Assembly (NCBI GenBank): GCA_963732585.1
Contig: CAVSZY010000004.1
Location: 1,054,001-1,118,000, forward strand
Reading direction: 5' to 3'
DNA length: 64,000 nt
DNA from: WLMZ01 sp963732585
GTDB taxonomy: Bacteria > Actinomycetota > Acidimicrobiia > Acidimicrobiales > Ilumatobacteraceae
The translations under genes and the position numbers were made by a program. Below are positions 8,430 to 17,301 of this stretch, piece after piece (positions within the stretch are counted from its first letter, which is position 1; each line of letters begins with the position of its first letter). The notes beneath the pieces were generated by a model. It had not been told where the DNA came from. It searched no databases and saw only the letters and a list, made by a program, of their open reading frames with translations.

Positions 8430-9325
8430 CGTCTGCAAGATAGGCGCTGGGGCCATCTGCGAAGGCGCGCAAGCAGCCGCTTCCGCAGAACCAGTAACGC
8501 GCGCCTTCGTGATCGAGATGCAACGACGACTCGATCGCCGCCACTGTCATCTGGCACACCGGATCGATCGCCGTGGCTGATGACGAGGCTGCACCGTCGC
8601 CATCGGCGAGCGTTCGACCGGAAGGCCTCGGCCGTGAGGCAACGATGTCGGCCAGAATCGACAGGGCGATCTCCGCCGCCGTGCTGGCGCCGATGTCCAA
8701 GCCCGCCGGGGTGTGCACCCGGGCTTTCATCGACCCGCAGAGGTCGAGACCAGCGACCACCGCCTCGCCACGCTTGCGACTGGCGACGAGCCCGACGTAG
8801 GGCACCCCGAGCGCGCAGCGCGGCCGCCAACGCGTCGGTTTCCTCGCGGCCGTGGGAGGCAACGACGAGCGCCGCGGTGTCGCCAGGCAACGGGTCGCTA
8901 TAGGCCGCAATTTCGTAGCCAAGCGGTGCACCGAGGGCAAACAGCGCCCTGGCCACCGGGGCGTCGCCAACGACCACGACATACGGCGGCGGTTGTGTCG
9001 GCTGCAGGAAAATCTCCATCGTTCCACCGGACAAGCACGGGTTATGCACCACGAGCTTGCCCGGGCTGGCCTCTTCGGGCAACGGGCAGATGCGCACCAG
9101 CAACGATTCCCCGGAGTCGAGCAGCGCCAGCGCCTGGGCGCGCACCGTCGACTCGGCGCAATCGCCGCCGACAAACCCCTCGATGGTCCCATCGGCGAGC
9201 ACGATTGCCTCGTCACCCGGTTTTGCCGAGGTCGGCTTGGCCGCGAAGACCACCCGCGCATGCACGAACGGAACCCGCAGCCGTCGCAACTCGGCGGCTC
9301 GTATCGACAATGCCGCGTCGGTCAC
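8413..9325 (-). pseudogene. coxF: XdhC/CoxF-like cofactor-insertion protein with C-terminal YHS domain, frameshifted
   Basis: The gene sits where coxF is expected. The N-terminal frame (GTG 9325, behind GGGAGG) has XdhC features: AKPGDEAIVLADGTIEGFVG, then GDCAESTVR and VVVVGDAPVARALFALG. At about 8805-8808, a run of four G on the coding strand, the reading switches by one base. The next frame continues VPYVGLVASRKRGEAVVAGL and HTPAGLDIGASTAAEIALSI, and then a YHS-type metal-binding domain (IDPVCQMTV ... YWFCGSGCLRAF). Deleting one G restores an uninterrupted protein of about 303 residues. It may be a real knockout or a sequencing error. The XdhC-YHS fusion is less usual than XdhC alone. Confidence 0.8.
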
Positions 9326-9343
9326 CAGAGCTACCTCCCGTCG

Positions 9344-11737
9344 CTACTCGTAGGCCAAATCGGTGCGCGGCGGACGGCCCTGCATCGTCATCCACACCTG
9401 CGCCGGCGTCAATGGCATATCCGCCGACTTGACACCGAACGGCTTGAGCGCGTCGATCACCGCGTTGACGACCGCCGGTGGCGAGCCGACCGTGGCCGAT
9501 TCGCCGACGCCTTTGACGCCGAGCGGGTGGTGCGGCGATGGCGTCACGGTTTCCCCAAGCTCGAAGGTCGGTACTTCCATCGAGGTTGGCAGCAGGTAAT
9601 CCATGAACGAGCCGCCGAGGCAGTTACCGGCGTCGTCGAAGGCGATCGACTGCATCAAGGCCATGCCGATCCCATCGGCGAGGCCGCCGTGGACTTGACC
9701 TTCGACGATCGTCGGGTTGATGCGCGGCCCGCAGTCATCGACGGCGATGAACCGCCGCACCTTGACGACACCCGTGCCCTTGTCGACATCGACGACACAG
9801 ATGTAGGCCCCGAAGGGGTAGGTCAGGTTCGGCGGGTTGTACACCGCCGAGGCATCGAGGTGGCCCTCGACACCCTCGGGTAACTCGAGGCTGGAGTGCG
9901 CCAACATGGCGATCTCCTGGATCGTGCGACCTTGCTCGGGATCGCCCTTCACATACCAGCGGCCGTGGTCCCATTCCAGGTCGTCGGGCGAGCATTCGAG
10001 GGCTGCGGCGGCCACGATTCTGGCTTTGGCCCGAACCCGTTGGGAGACGACTGCGGCAGCGGCACCCGACACCGGCGTCGAGCGCGAACCGTAGGTACCG
10101 AGCCCGAACGGTGTGTTATCGGTGTCGCCGTGGATGACCTCGACGTCTTCCGGTGGGATTCCCAGTTCGTGGGCGACGATCTGGGCGAAGGTGGTTTCGT
10201 GGCCCTGACCTTGCGTCTGCACCGACAGCCGAATCTGCGCCTTGCCGGTCGGATGGATGCGCAACTCGCAACCGTCGGCCATGCCCAGCCCGAGGATGTC
10301 CATGTGCTTGCGCGGCCCTGCGCCGACGCCTTCGGTGAAGAAGGAAATGCCGATTCCCATCAGCTCGCCCTTGGCCCGCTTCTCGGCTTGTTCGCGGCGC
10401 AACTCGTCGTAACCGGCGATGCGCATTGCCTCGGTGAGCGCCGCCGGATAGTCGCCAGAGTCGTATTCCCAACCCGTCGGCGTGGTGTAGGGGAACTGCT
10501 CTGGGCGCAGCAGGTTCTTCATCCGCAGCTCCGCCGGATCCATCCCTAGCTCGTCGGCCAAGCGATCGATCAAACGCTCGATGAGATACACAGCTTCGGT
10601 GATCCGGAACGAACAGGCGTAGGCCACTCCGCCGGGGGCTTTGTTCGTATACACCCCGGTGACCTTGCAATGTGCGACGGGATAGTCGTACGAGCCGGTG
10701 AAGATATGGAAGAAACCTGACGGAAACTTCGTCGGTTGGGCGGTGGCGTTGAACGCGCCGTGATCGGCGAGGACGTCGGTGCGTACCCCAAGGATCTTGC
10801 CCTCGCTCGTCGCACAGATTTCACCGTGCATGTGGTAGTCGCGGGCGAAGCCGGTGGTCATCAGGTTGGAGGAGCGATCCTCCATCCACTTCACCGGCCG
10901 TTTGGTGACGATCGAGCCGACGACCGCCAACACGTAGCCGGGGTAGATCGGTACCTTGTTGCCGAAACCGCCGCCGATATCCGGCGAGATCACCTGAATC
11001 TTTTGCTCCGGAATGCCGGCGACGAGGGCGTACACGGTGCGATGGGCGTGCGGTGCTTGGCTGGTGATGTAGGCCGTGAGCTTGCCGGTCACCGGATCCA
11101 TGTAGGCCAGCGAGCCGCAGGTTTCCATCGGTGCCGGATGCGACCGCGGGTACAACATGTCCAGGCTCACCGACACGTCCGCCCCGGCGAATGCGGCGTC
11201 CGTGGCCGCCTGGTCGCCAGCCTCCCAATCGAAGATGCGGTTGTCGGTGCGGCCCTCGATCTCGTCGCGAACCAACGGCGCGTCGGCGTCGAGCGCCTTG
11301 CGGGCGTCGATCATCGGTGGCAGCGGCTCGTACTCGACCTCGATCAACTCCAGTGCGTCGCGCGCCGAGTATTTATCCTCAGCGATGACAAAGGCGACCT
11401 CCTGGCCCTGGAAGCGAACCTTGTCGGTGGCCAGCACAGCTTGCACGTCGGCCGACAAGGTGGGCATCCAGGCCAGCTTCAAGCCCTCGAGCATCGCCCC
11501 GGTGATCACGGCGATGACCTTGGGGTGCGCTTCGGCTGCGGATGTATCGATCGAGATGATGCGGGCGTGGGCATAGGAACTGCCAAGGATCGCCCCGTAG
11601 AGCATGCCCGGCATGGTGATGTCGTCGAGGTAGTTGCCGCGGCCGCGCAGGAACCGCGCATCTTCCTTGCGTGGCATTCTGCCGAAGCCGATCGGGTTGC
11701 CGGCAGCAGAAAGCGGGACGTCGTGGGTGATGGTCAT
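9344..11737 (-). CDS. coxL: Aerobic carbon monoxide dehydrogenase large subunit (form I)
   Basis: The 797-residue molybdopterin subunit binds the Mo-Cu centre that oxidises CO to CO2. The active-site loop reads GGVAYACSFR, with Cys375 as the copper ligand. This fits AYxCSFR, the signature of true (form I) CO dehydrogenases; form II relatives have AYRGAGR. The motifs GGGFGNKVPIYPGY and GKAQIRLSVQTQGQGHETTF, and the late GVKGVGESAT with the catalytic glutamate, are also present. ATG 11737 overlaps the coxS stop as ATGA. Together with CoxM and CoxS it forms the catalytic heterotrimer, normally at the inner face of the membrane, feeding electrons to quinones. Confidence 0.95.
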   Translation of the reverse strand: MTITHDVPLSAAGNPIGFGRMPRKEDARFLRGRGNYLDDITMPGMLYGAILGSSYAHARIISIDTSAAEAHPKVIAVITGAMLEGLKLAWMPTLSADVQAVLATDKVRFQGQEVAFVIAEDKYSARDALELIEVEYEPLPPMIDARKALDADAPLVRDEIEGRTDNRIFDWEAGDQAATDAAFAGADVSVSLDMLYPRSHPAPMETCGSLAYMDPVTGKLTAYITSQAPHAHRTVYALVAGIPEQKIQVISPDIGGGFGNKVPIYPGYVLAVVGSIVTKRPVKWMEDRSSNLMTTGFARDYHMHGEICATSEGKILGVRTDVLADHGAFNATAQPTKFPSGFFHIFTGSYDYPVAHCKVTGVYTNKAPGGVAYACSFRITEAVYLIERLIDRLADELGMDPAELRMKNLLRPEQFPYTTPTGWEYDSGDYPAALTEAMRIAGYDELRREQAEKRAKGELMGIGISFFTEGVGAGPRKHMDILGLGMADGCELRIHPTGKAQIRLSVQTQGQGHETTFAQIVAHELGIPPEDVEVIHGDTDNTPFGLGTYGSRSTPVSGAAAAVVSQRVRAKARIVAAAALECSPDDLEWDHGRWYVKGDPEQGRTIQEIAMLAHSSLELPEGVEGHLDASAVYNPPNLTYPFGAYICVVDVDKGTGVVKVRRFIAVDDCGPRINPTIVEGQVHGGLADGIGMALMQSIAFDDAGNCLGGSFMDYLLPTSMEVPTFELGETVTPSPHHPLGVKGVGESATVGSPPAVVNAVIDALKPFGVKSADMPLTPAQVWMTMQGRPPRTDLAYE

Positions 11738-12210
11738 GCCGAAACCTCGTTGTTCTGATGCGCCGCAGCCCACTGCACCGACTTGATGATGTTGTCGTAT
11801 CCGGTGCAGCGGCACAGTTGCCCGCTGATCGCCTCACGGATCTCGTGTTCGCTCGGGTTGGGGTTGTTGTCCAACAACCACTTGCTGGTCATCATCATCC
11901 CGGGTGTGCAAAATCCGCACTGCAAACCGTGGCATTCCATGAATCCCTGCTGCACCGGGTCGAGCCCGGCGGGGGTTTCCAAACCCTCGACGGTGTCGAC
12001 CGTGCGGCCGTCGGCCATCGCCCCCAGAACGGTGCAACTCTTCACCGGTACGCCGTCCATGTGCACCACGCAGGCCCCACAGTTGGAGGTGTCGCACCCC
12101 CAGTGCGTGCCGGTGAGGCCGAGGTGATCGCGCAGAATGTGCACGAGCAGCACACGCGGCTCGGCGGTGACCGACATCGGTTCACCATTGACAGTGAGAT
12201 GTAGCTCCAT
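11734..12210 (-). CDS. coxS: CO dehydrogenase small subunit, two [2Fe-2S] clusters
   Basis: The 158-residue protein has a plant-ferredoxin-type cluster site (Cys39, 44, 47, 59: GCDTSNCGACVVHMDG) and the second helical cluster site (Cys98, 101, 133, 135: CGFCTPGMMM and QLCRCTGY). This is the standard layout for the small subunit of the xanthine-oxidase family. It passes electrons from the Mo site of CoxL to the FAD of CoxM. The gene starts 2 bases after coxM ends and overlaps coxL by 4, so the three structural subunits are tightly coupled. Confidence 0.95.
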   Translation of the reverse strand: MELHLTVNGEPMSVTAEPRVLLVHILRDHLGLTGTHWGCDTSNCGACVVHMDGVPVKSCTVLGAMADGRTVDTVEGLETPAGLDPVQQGFMECHGLQCGFCTPGMMMTSKWLLDNNPNPSEHEIREAISGQLCRCTGYDNIIKSVQWAAAHQNNEVSA

Positions 12211-12212
12211 GG

Positions 12213-13091
12213 TCAGGACTCCTTCCCGCTGGCACGGGCGATGGCGGTGCGTAGCGCACGGGTGGTCAGTTCTCCGGCGAGGTGGCGCTTGTACTCCGCT
12301 GGTCCCCGTTGGTCGGTCGATGGGTTCGAATCGGCGGCGGCGATGGCCCCGGCGGCGACGATGTTGTCTTCGGTGGCGGGTTGGCCGATCAGCGCTGCTT
12401 CAGCGCGCGGGCTGAAGAAATGGCTCATGCCGACGGCCGTCAGCCCGATGCCGACATCACCAATCCTGTCGCCGTCCATCCATACGCAGGCACCTGCGGC
12501 GGCGACGGCCCAGTCGCCGGCTCGGCGTTCGACTTTGGCGTAGGCGCTTCCCGCGCCTGGCCGGATCGGCATACGCACCTCGGTGATCATCTCGGCGGAG
12601 GCGACGACCGTCTCGTAGGGACCATCGTGAATCTCACGAGCCGACACGGTGCGTGTACCGCTGCTGGAACTGATGATGATCGTTGCTTTGGCGGCGGCGA
12701 ACACCGCGGAGAGATCCTCTGACGGGTCGGCCTGGCCGATCGAGCCGCCGACGGTTCCTCGGTTGCGCACCACCGGGTCGGCGATGACGCTCTCGGCGTC
12801 GTGCAGTATGCGGAAGTGATCGCCGGCGAGGGCCGACGACAACAAATCGGCGTGACGCGTCATCGCTCCGATACACAGTTCGTTGCCTTCAACCCTGATG
12901 TAGCTGAGGGTGTCGACGAGGTCGTTGATGTCGATCAGGAACTCGGGGCGCGCCAGGCGAAGCTTCATCATCGGTAACAACGAGTGCCCTCCGGCGACGA
13001 GGCGGGCCTCGGGCCCAAGTTGTTCGAGCAGCGACACAGCGTGAGTGACGCTGGTCGCCCGTTCGTATCCGAACGGAGCCGGTGTCTGCAT
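12213..13091 (-). CDS. coxM: CO dehydrogenase medium subunit, FAD-binding
   Basis: A 292-residue subunit with the FAD pyrophosphate-binding motifs of the family: LVAGGHSLLPMMKLRLARP near residues 35-53 and the later RNRGTVGGSIGQADPSED. It is the first gene of the cox operon. The ATG has an excellent ribosome site, AAGGAGG, 7 bases upstream. The role is electron transfer from the CoxS clusters to FAD and on to the respiratory chain. The order coxM-S-L-F-D-E matches the core of known cox clusters. Confidence 0.93.
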   Translation of the reverse strand: MQTPAPFGYERATSVTHAVSLLEQLGPEARLVAGGHSLLPMMKLRLARPEFLIDINDLVDTLSYIRVEGNELCIGAMTRHADLLSSALAGDHFRILHDAESVIADPVVRNRGTVGGSIGQADPSEDLSAVFAAAKATIIISSSSGTRTVSAREIHDGPYETVVASAEMITEVRMPIRPGAGSAYAKVERRAGDWAVAAAGACVWMDGDRIGDVGIGLTAVGMSHFFSPRAEAALIGQPATEDNIVAAGAIAAADSNPSTDQRGPAEYKRHLAGELTTRALRTAIARASGKES

Positions 13092-13247
13092 CGGGACCTC
13101 CTTGCGTGTGGGTTGATGCCCCCAATGACCTCAACCAGGCCTTCGAATAAGGACAGTAAGCATCCAGCTGGTGCCCGTCAACGGCGTCGTAAGGAAAGGG
13201 TTATCCCCGGTCTCGCCCCTGGGCTGGGCGCTCTACAGTGGGCGACT
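13092..13247. promoter_or_regulatory. Divergent cox/LysR promoter region
   Basis: These 156 bases separate coxM from the divergently read LysR gene and must hold both promoters. An interrupted palindrome, CCTTCGAATAAGG (13140-13152, CCTT-N5-AAGG), lies about 50 bases upstream of coxM and is a candidate LysR contact site. I could not assign reliable -10 and -35 boxes. Confidence 0.4.
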
Positions 13248-14213
13248 ATGACCCTCAACCAGCTGAAGGTTTTCGTGCTGGTGGTGCGCCTCGGATCGTT
13301 CCGCGCTGCGGCCGAAGCTCTTGGCGTCAGCGAACCAGCGGTGTCACAGGCGATGACCGCGCTGCGCCAAAGTTTGGGTGATCCACTCGTGCAGCGGGGC
13401 ACGACCGGGATCGAATTGACCCCAGCTGGGCACCGGGTAGTGGGCCTCGCATCGAGGATGGTCGAGCTGGCGTCGGAAGCCGAGGCCGCGGTGCGTCAGG
13501 CTCAGGGTGGCCCGGCGCTGCTGCGCATCGTGGCGTCGTCAACCCCCGGAGAATCCGTCGTCCCAGCATTGTTGCAGGCGTTTCGGGAACGCAGCGGACC
13601 ACTGGAAGGGACCCTCGGCGTCGCCGGTACGCAAGAGATGGAGGCGTTGCTCATCGAGCGATTGGCCGATATCGCCGTTGGGCCGCGTCTGGAAGGGCCG
13701 TCGGTTCCCGGTGTGGTCAGCGAACCGCTGCTGCGCTATCGACTCGTGCTGGTAGCCAGCCCGCGCCATGCGGTGAACTCGGGTTCGAAGACGATCTCAC
13801 CGGCGGAGCTCGCCCGGCATGAGTGGTTGGTCGATCCGAGCGGCACGGACCCGATGTCCAACGTCGGTCGCCTCTTACACACGCTGCGGGTGCCACAACG
13901 ACAGGTGAGCGTGTTCCCGACGGCACAAGCGGCGTGGTCGGCGGCAGCTGCCGGGGAAGGTATTGCCCCGGCGGTCGAGCATCTCTTGAGCCGTGATGTC
14001 CATGCGACGTTGCAGGTCATCACGGCACAAGGCATGCCGCTCGAATCGTTGTGGTACGCCAACATGTTGACCACGGACAGGCGCTCGCCGATCACGGCCC
14101 GGTTTGCCCGTTTTTTGTCGACATCCGAGGCGATGCAGGCAATGTTTCGCGCCGATGGCAGGGTGCCAGCGTCGCGTTTCAAGCCGCCGGTCTATGTGAC
14201 GATCTGGAGCTGA
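13248..14213 (+). CDS. LysR-type regulator, probable activator of the cox operon (CutR-like)
   Basis: The 321-residue protein has a LysR winged helix at residues 1-60 (LNQLKVFVLVVRLGSFRAAA then LGVSEPAVSQAMTALRQSLG) and a periplasmic-binding-like effector domain after about residue 90. It is divergent from coxM. In mycobacteria the LysR protein CutR occupies the same place next to the CO dehydrogenase genes and activates them, so the same role is likely here; that part is inference. ATG 13248 is chosen because the LysR fold begins at once, and the upstream extension is antisense to coxM. Confidence 0.85.
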   Translation: MTLNQLKVFVLVVRLGSFRAAAEALGVSEPAVSQAMTALRQSLGDPLVQRGTTGIELTPAGHRVVGLASRMVELASEAEAAVRQAQGGPALLRIVASSTPGESVVPALLQAFRERSGPLEGTLGVAGTQEMEALLIERLADIAVGPRLEGPSVPGVVSEPLLRYRLVLVASPRHAVNSGSKTISPAELARHEWLVDPSGTDPMSNVGRLLHTLRVPQRQVSVFPTAQAAWSAAAAGEGIAPAVEHLLSRDVHATLQVITAQGMPLESLWYANMLTTDRRSPITARFARFLSTSEAMQAMFRADGRVPASRFKPPVYVTIWS

Positions 14214-14241
14214 GGCGCTCGCCGAGGCAAGCCCGCAAGCG

Positions 14242-15717
14242 CTAGCGGCGACGGTTGCGGTTGCGGCCGCGATTTGCGTCAGGGCGTCGGGCGCCGTTGG
14301 TCGGTCGTTGCGACTGGCCTTGCGGGCGTGCGCTCTGGACGACTTCTTCGATCTCGCCGTCGAGTGCGGCCAGCGAATCCTTGGCGCTGTTCAGACGGAA
14401 CCAGGTGGCGCTGACCTCGGCCTTGCGCAACAGATCCTTGACCTCGCTCGACTGGTCGGCGGTGGCCAGGGTGATCACCGTGCCGGCTGCGCCAGCACGA
14501 GCGGTACGACCAGAACGGTGGACGTAGGCCTTGTGCTCGATGGGCGGGTCGGCGTGAACGACCAATGGCACGTCGTCGACGTGGATGCCGCGAGCGGCGA
14601 TGTCGGTGGCCACCAAAACGGTTGCAGCGCCACTGGAGAAGTCCTCAAGGTTGCGGGTGCGAGCGTTTTGCGACAGGTTGCCGTGCAGTTCGACGGCGCG
14701 GATACCGCGAGCAGCGAGCCGGGCAGCGAGCTGCTTGGCGCGGTGCTTGGTGCGGGTAAAGACAACGATGCGTTCCCGCGCCGCCAGTTCGGTAACAACT
14801 CCCAAGCGATCGTCTTGCTGCATCACGAAAACATGGTGGGTCATGTCGACGGGGGCCTCGACGGCCACAGCGTGCGACACCGGATCGTGCATGTATTGGC
14901 GCACCACTTCGCCGACGCCGCCGGCCAGCGTGGCCGAGAACAACAGGCGTTGGCCGTCGCGCGGTGTGGCGTCCATCAACTTGCGGACCATCGGCAGGAA
15001 GCCGACGTCGGCCATGTGATCGGCCTCGTCGAGCACGGTGATCTCGATGCCACCGAGATCGAGTGCACGGTTGTACATGTGATCGTTGAGACGGCCGGGA
15101 CAGCCGATGACGATCTCGACGCCGGAACGAAGCGCGGCCAGCTGTGGCCCGGCACCGACGCCACCGAAGATGGTGGTCGAGCGCAGACCGAGGGCGTTGG
15201 CCAATGGCTTGATGACCGCTTCGACCTGTGCGGCGAGTTCACGGGTTGGTACGAGCACGAGTGCCCGAGGGCGACGGTCGCCACGACCGCGAGGGGTTGC
15301 CGCCAGTCGGGCGACGATCGGCAGCGCGAAGGCCAGAGTCTTGCCAGAACCGGTGCGGCCTTGGCCGAGCAGGTCACGGCCACGCAATGAATCGGGCAGA
15401 GTCGCCGACTGGATCTCGAATGGTTCGAGGATGCCATTGCGAGCCAGCACGGTGCACAGCTCCATCGGAACGAGCAACTCCGCAAAGCTGCCGGGGCCGG
15501 TTGGCACCTCGATGGGAGCGAGCGGGGCCTGCGGTGCGATGACCGGTCGGTCGGCATGCGGGCGACGATCGCCAGGTGTGCCGGAGGCGTGATCGCGCCA
15601 CGGTTGTGGGTGGCGGTTGCCCTGGGCGTTGGGGTTGGAGCGATTGCTGTGCTGCGTGGTGCGGCGTGAAGCCGAACGCGAGCGCGCAGGCCTTGCAGCC
15701 GAAGAAGGGGTAGACAC
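14242..15717 (-). CDS. DEAD-box ATP-dependent RNA helicase
   Basis: A complete DEAD-box helicase with all core motifs: Q motif region FEIQSATLPDSL, motif I GRTGSGKT, Ia PTRELAAQ, II LDEADHMADVGF, III FSATLAGG, IV-V VFTRTKHRAKQLA and VLVATDIAARGIHVDD, VI YVHRSGRTARAG. Both ends are disordered and basic: an Arg/Ser/Asn-rich N-terminal 90 residues and a C-tail of RGRNRNRRR, typical of actinobacterial members that act in cold adaptation or ribosome and RNA turnover. ATG 15726 is also possible, but AAGGA abuts it. GTG 15717 has AAGGA at 9 bases and is preferred. The gene converges on the LysR gene. Confidence 0.92.
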   Translation of the reverse strand: MSTPSSAARPARSRSASRRTTQHSNRSNPNAQGNRHPQPWRDHASGTPGDRRPHADRPVIAPQAPLAPIEVPTGPGSFAELLVPMELCTVLARNGILEPFEIQSATLPDSLRGRDLLGQGRTGSGKTLAFALPIVARLAATPRGRGDRRPRALVLVPTRELAAQVEAVIKPLANALGLRSTTIFGGVGAGPQLAALRSGVEIVIGCPGRLNDHMYNRALDLGGIEITVLDEADHMADVGFLPMVRKLMDATPRDGQRLLFSATLAGGVGEVVRQYMHDPVSHAVAVEAPVDMTHHVFVMQQDDRLGVVTELAARERIVVFTRTKHRAKQLAARLAARGIRAVELHGNLSQNARTRNLEDFSSGAATVLVATDIAARGIHVDDVPLVVHADPPIEHKAYVHRSGRTARAGAAGTVITLATADQSSEVKDLLRKAEVSATWFRLNSAKDSLAALDGEIEEVVQSARPQGQSQRPTNGARRPDANRGRNRNRRR

Positions 15718-15888
15718 GAAAAACATTCCTTGAATTGCCGCCGCGCCGCTGAGCTGACAAATGAGGGGATCGCGTGGATCACGCGGGCGGCACACAACCG
15801 GGGGGTCGTCATCGGACGCACATACGTCCGCCGACCACTGTAGCGGGTGGATTTGCCCTTCCGTGTGAACGTCCGGTGGGTACGCCCG

Positions 15889-17256
15889 TTACCGAGCCAG
15901 CGGCGCGAGGTGTTCGCCGAGCGAAGCGAGGTCGGCGGCGGCGCGTCCTGCATGCCATCCGTGAGCGTCGACGCTGCGCGCTTTCATCGGGGTTGTTCGG
16001 GCGAACAGCGTGCTAAACACCCTGCTCACGGCCTCGTCGCGCTCCTTGAGCAGCGGAACCAACGAGGTGCCCCGCTCAGTCTCAGCGACCTGTTCAGCGA
16101 CGACTCGGGCAGCTCGCAAACGCTCGCCGATGCGAACGCCATAGGCCACCCAGAATCCTCGACGAAAAGCTGGTGATCGGCCCCGACCGATGGCCGCGGT
16201 GGCCTCGCCGAGTGCTCGCGCGGCCTGCACCAAGAGCGAGGTGAACAGCAGATCGGTGACATCGAGGTCTTGTGGAAAGCCGACCACGGTGGCGATCGCC
16301 ACGTCTGAGCCGTAGACGACCTTGACTCGGTTGACGGCGGCGACCTGGGCCAATAAGCCAACCTTTTCCTTGGCGTAGGGGTCGTCGATATGCAGACGAC
16401 GGGCGCGCACGCCGGCGGCAAGCTCGTCGCCATGCCTGGCGTCGAGCAGCGCCTCATCGATCGAATGGCGGGTCATCAGCTCCTGCGCTTTGGCGGCGAA
16501 CGATTCGGCTTCGGCAGGAAAGTCGGTGGATTCGGCCTTGGCCAGCAGGGCACGAATCGTGGCCAAGGTCTTTGCCGAAGCGCTCGAGGTCGCCGCGGCG
16601 CCAGCCGTCGGGGGTCGCCGGGTGCTCCAGCGTGACGGCGGATCGCCGAGAGCTGTCGTCGAGCCGAGGCTGCGCAGCAAGCACAACAGCCGCAGGCCGT
16701 CGAGCAGCCCGTCGGCGAGCGCCAAGCGCTCCCGCCGCCGCCAGTCGCCGAGCAACCGGGCGCTATGGGCACTCGGTAGCTGGCGGCCAAGGTCGGCGAG
16801 CTGTTCGGCCCATTCGGCAGGCATCACCGCCCGTCGATCGGCACGGGATTCTTCGGCCAAAATCGCTACGGCGGCAAAACGCCCGACGCGGGTCGGCCGC
16901 GCCCGCCGTGCCATGTGAGCAAGGTCGGCGGGCTGCCAATTGTGCTCCCAGGCCTGGCTGATGGTGTCGAGCAACATGGTGCTCAACAACGGCTCGGGGC
17001 GCTCCAAGGAATCAGCCCGCAATCCGAGAGACTCTGCCAAACCATCACGATCGACAAGGTTCTCGACGGCAAGATCGAGGTAGCGGTCATCCTGAAGCCC
17101 GGCACCGGCCAACAAAGCGGCCTGTTCGATGAGCTGAGCAAGTGGCAGATCGGTGGCGGCCTCAGGCCGCGAGCTTCGAGCGTGATCGGCAACATGGCGC
17201 GCTTGGGCGGCGCGTCGTTTCTTGTCGGCTCGGCGTTGTTGTTTGGACGTTCCCAT
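15889..17256 (-). CDS. DUF2786-domain protein
   Basis: A 455-residue soluble protein. The DUF2786 domain is near the middle (TLATIRALLAKAESTDFPAE then EAESFAAKAQELMTRHSID). The N-terminus is strongly basic (SKQQRRADKKRRAAQA) and may bind nucleic acid; the segment before the DUF is Ala/Leu/Arg-rich helix. DUF2786 proteins are common in actinobacteria and some phages, but their activity is not established. The gene appears monocistronic, with 171 bases to the helicase downstream and 45 bases from the agmatine deiminase upstream. Confidence 0.75.
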   Translation of the reverse strand: MGTSKQQRRADKKRRAAQARHVADHARSSRPEAATDLPLAQLIEQAALLAGAGLQDDRYLDLAVENLVDRDGLAESLGLRADSLERPEPLLSTMLLDTISQAWEHNWQPADLAHMARRARPTRVGRFAAVAILAEESRADRRAVMPAEWAEQLADLGRQLPSAHSARLLGDWRRRERLALADGLLDGLRLLCLLRSLGSTTALGDPPSRWSTRRPPTAGAAATSSASAKTLATIRALLAKAESTDFPAEAESFAAKAQELMTRHSIDEALLDARHGDELAAGVRARRLHIDDPYAKEKVGLLAQVAAVNRVKVVYGSDVAIATVVGFPQDLDVTDLLFTSLLVQAARALGEATAAIGRGRSPAFRRGFWVAYGVRIGERLRAARVVAEQVAETERGTSLVPLLKERDEAVSRVFSTLFARTTPMKARSVDAHGWHAGRAAADLASLGEHLAPLAR

Positions 17257-17301
17257 CGATCACAGTCTGGCGAATGGGTGTCGCAAGGTTTCGCTTTGCC
17301 G

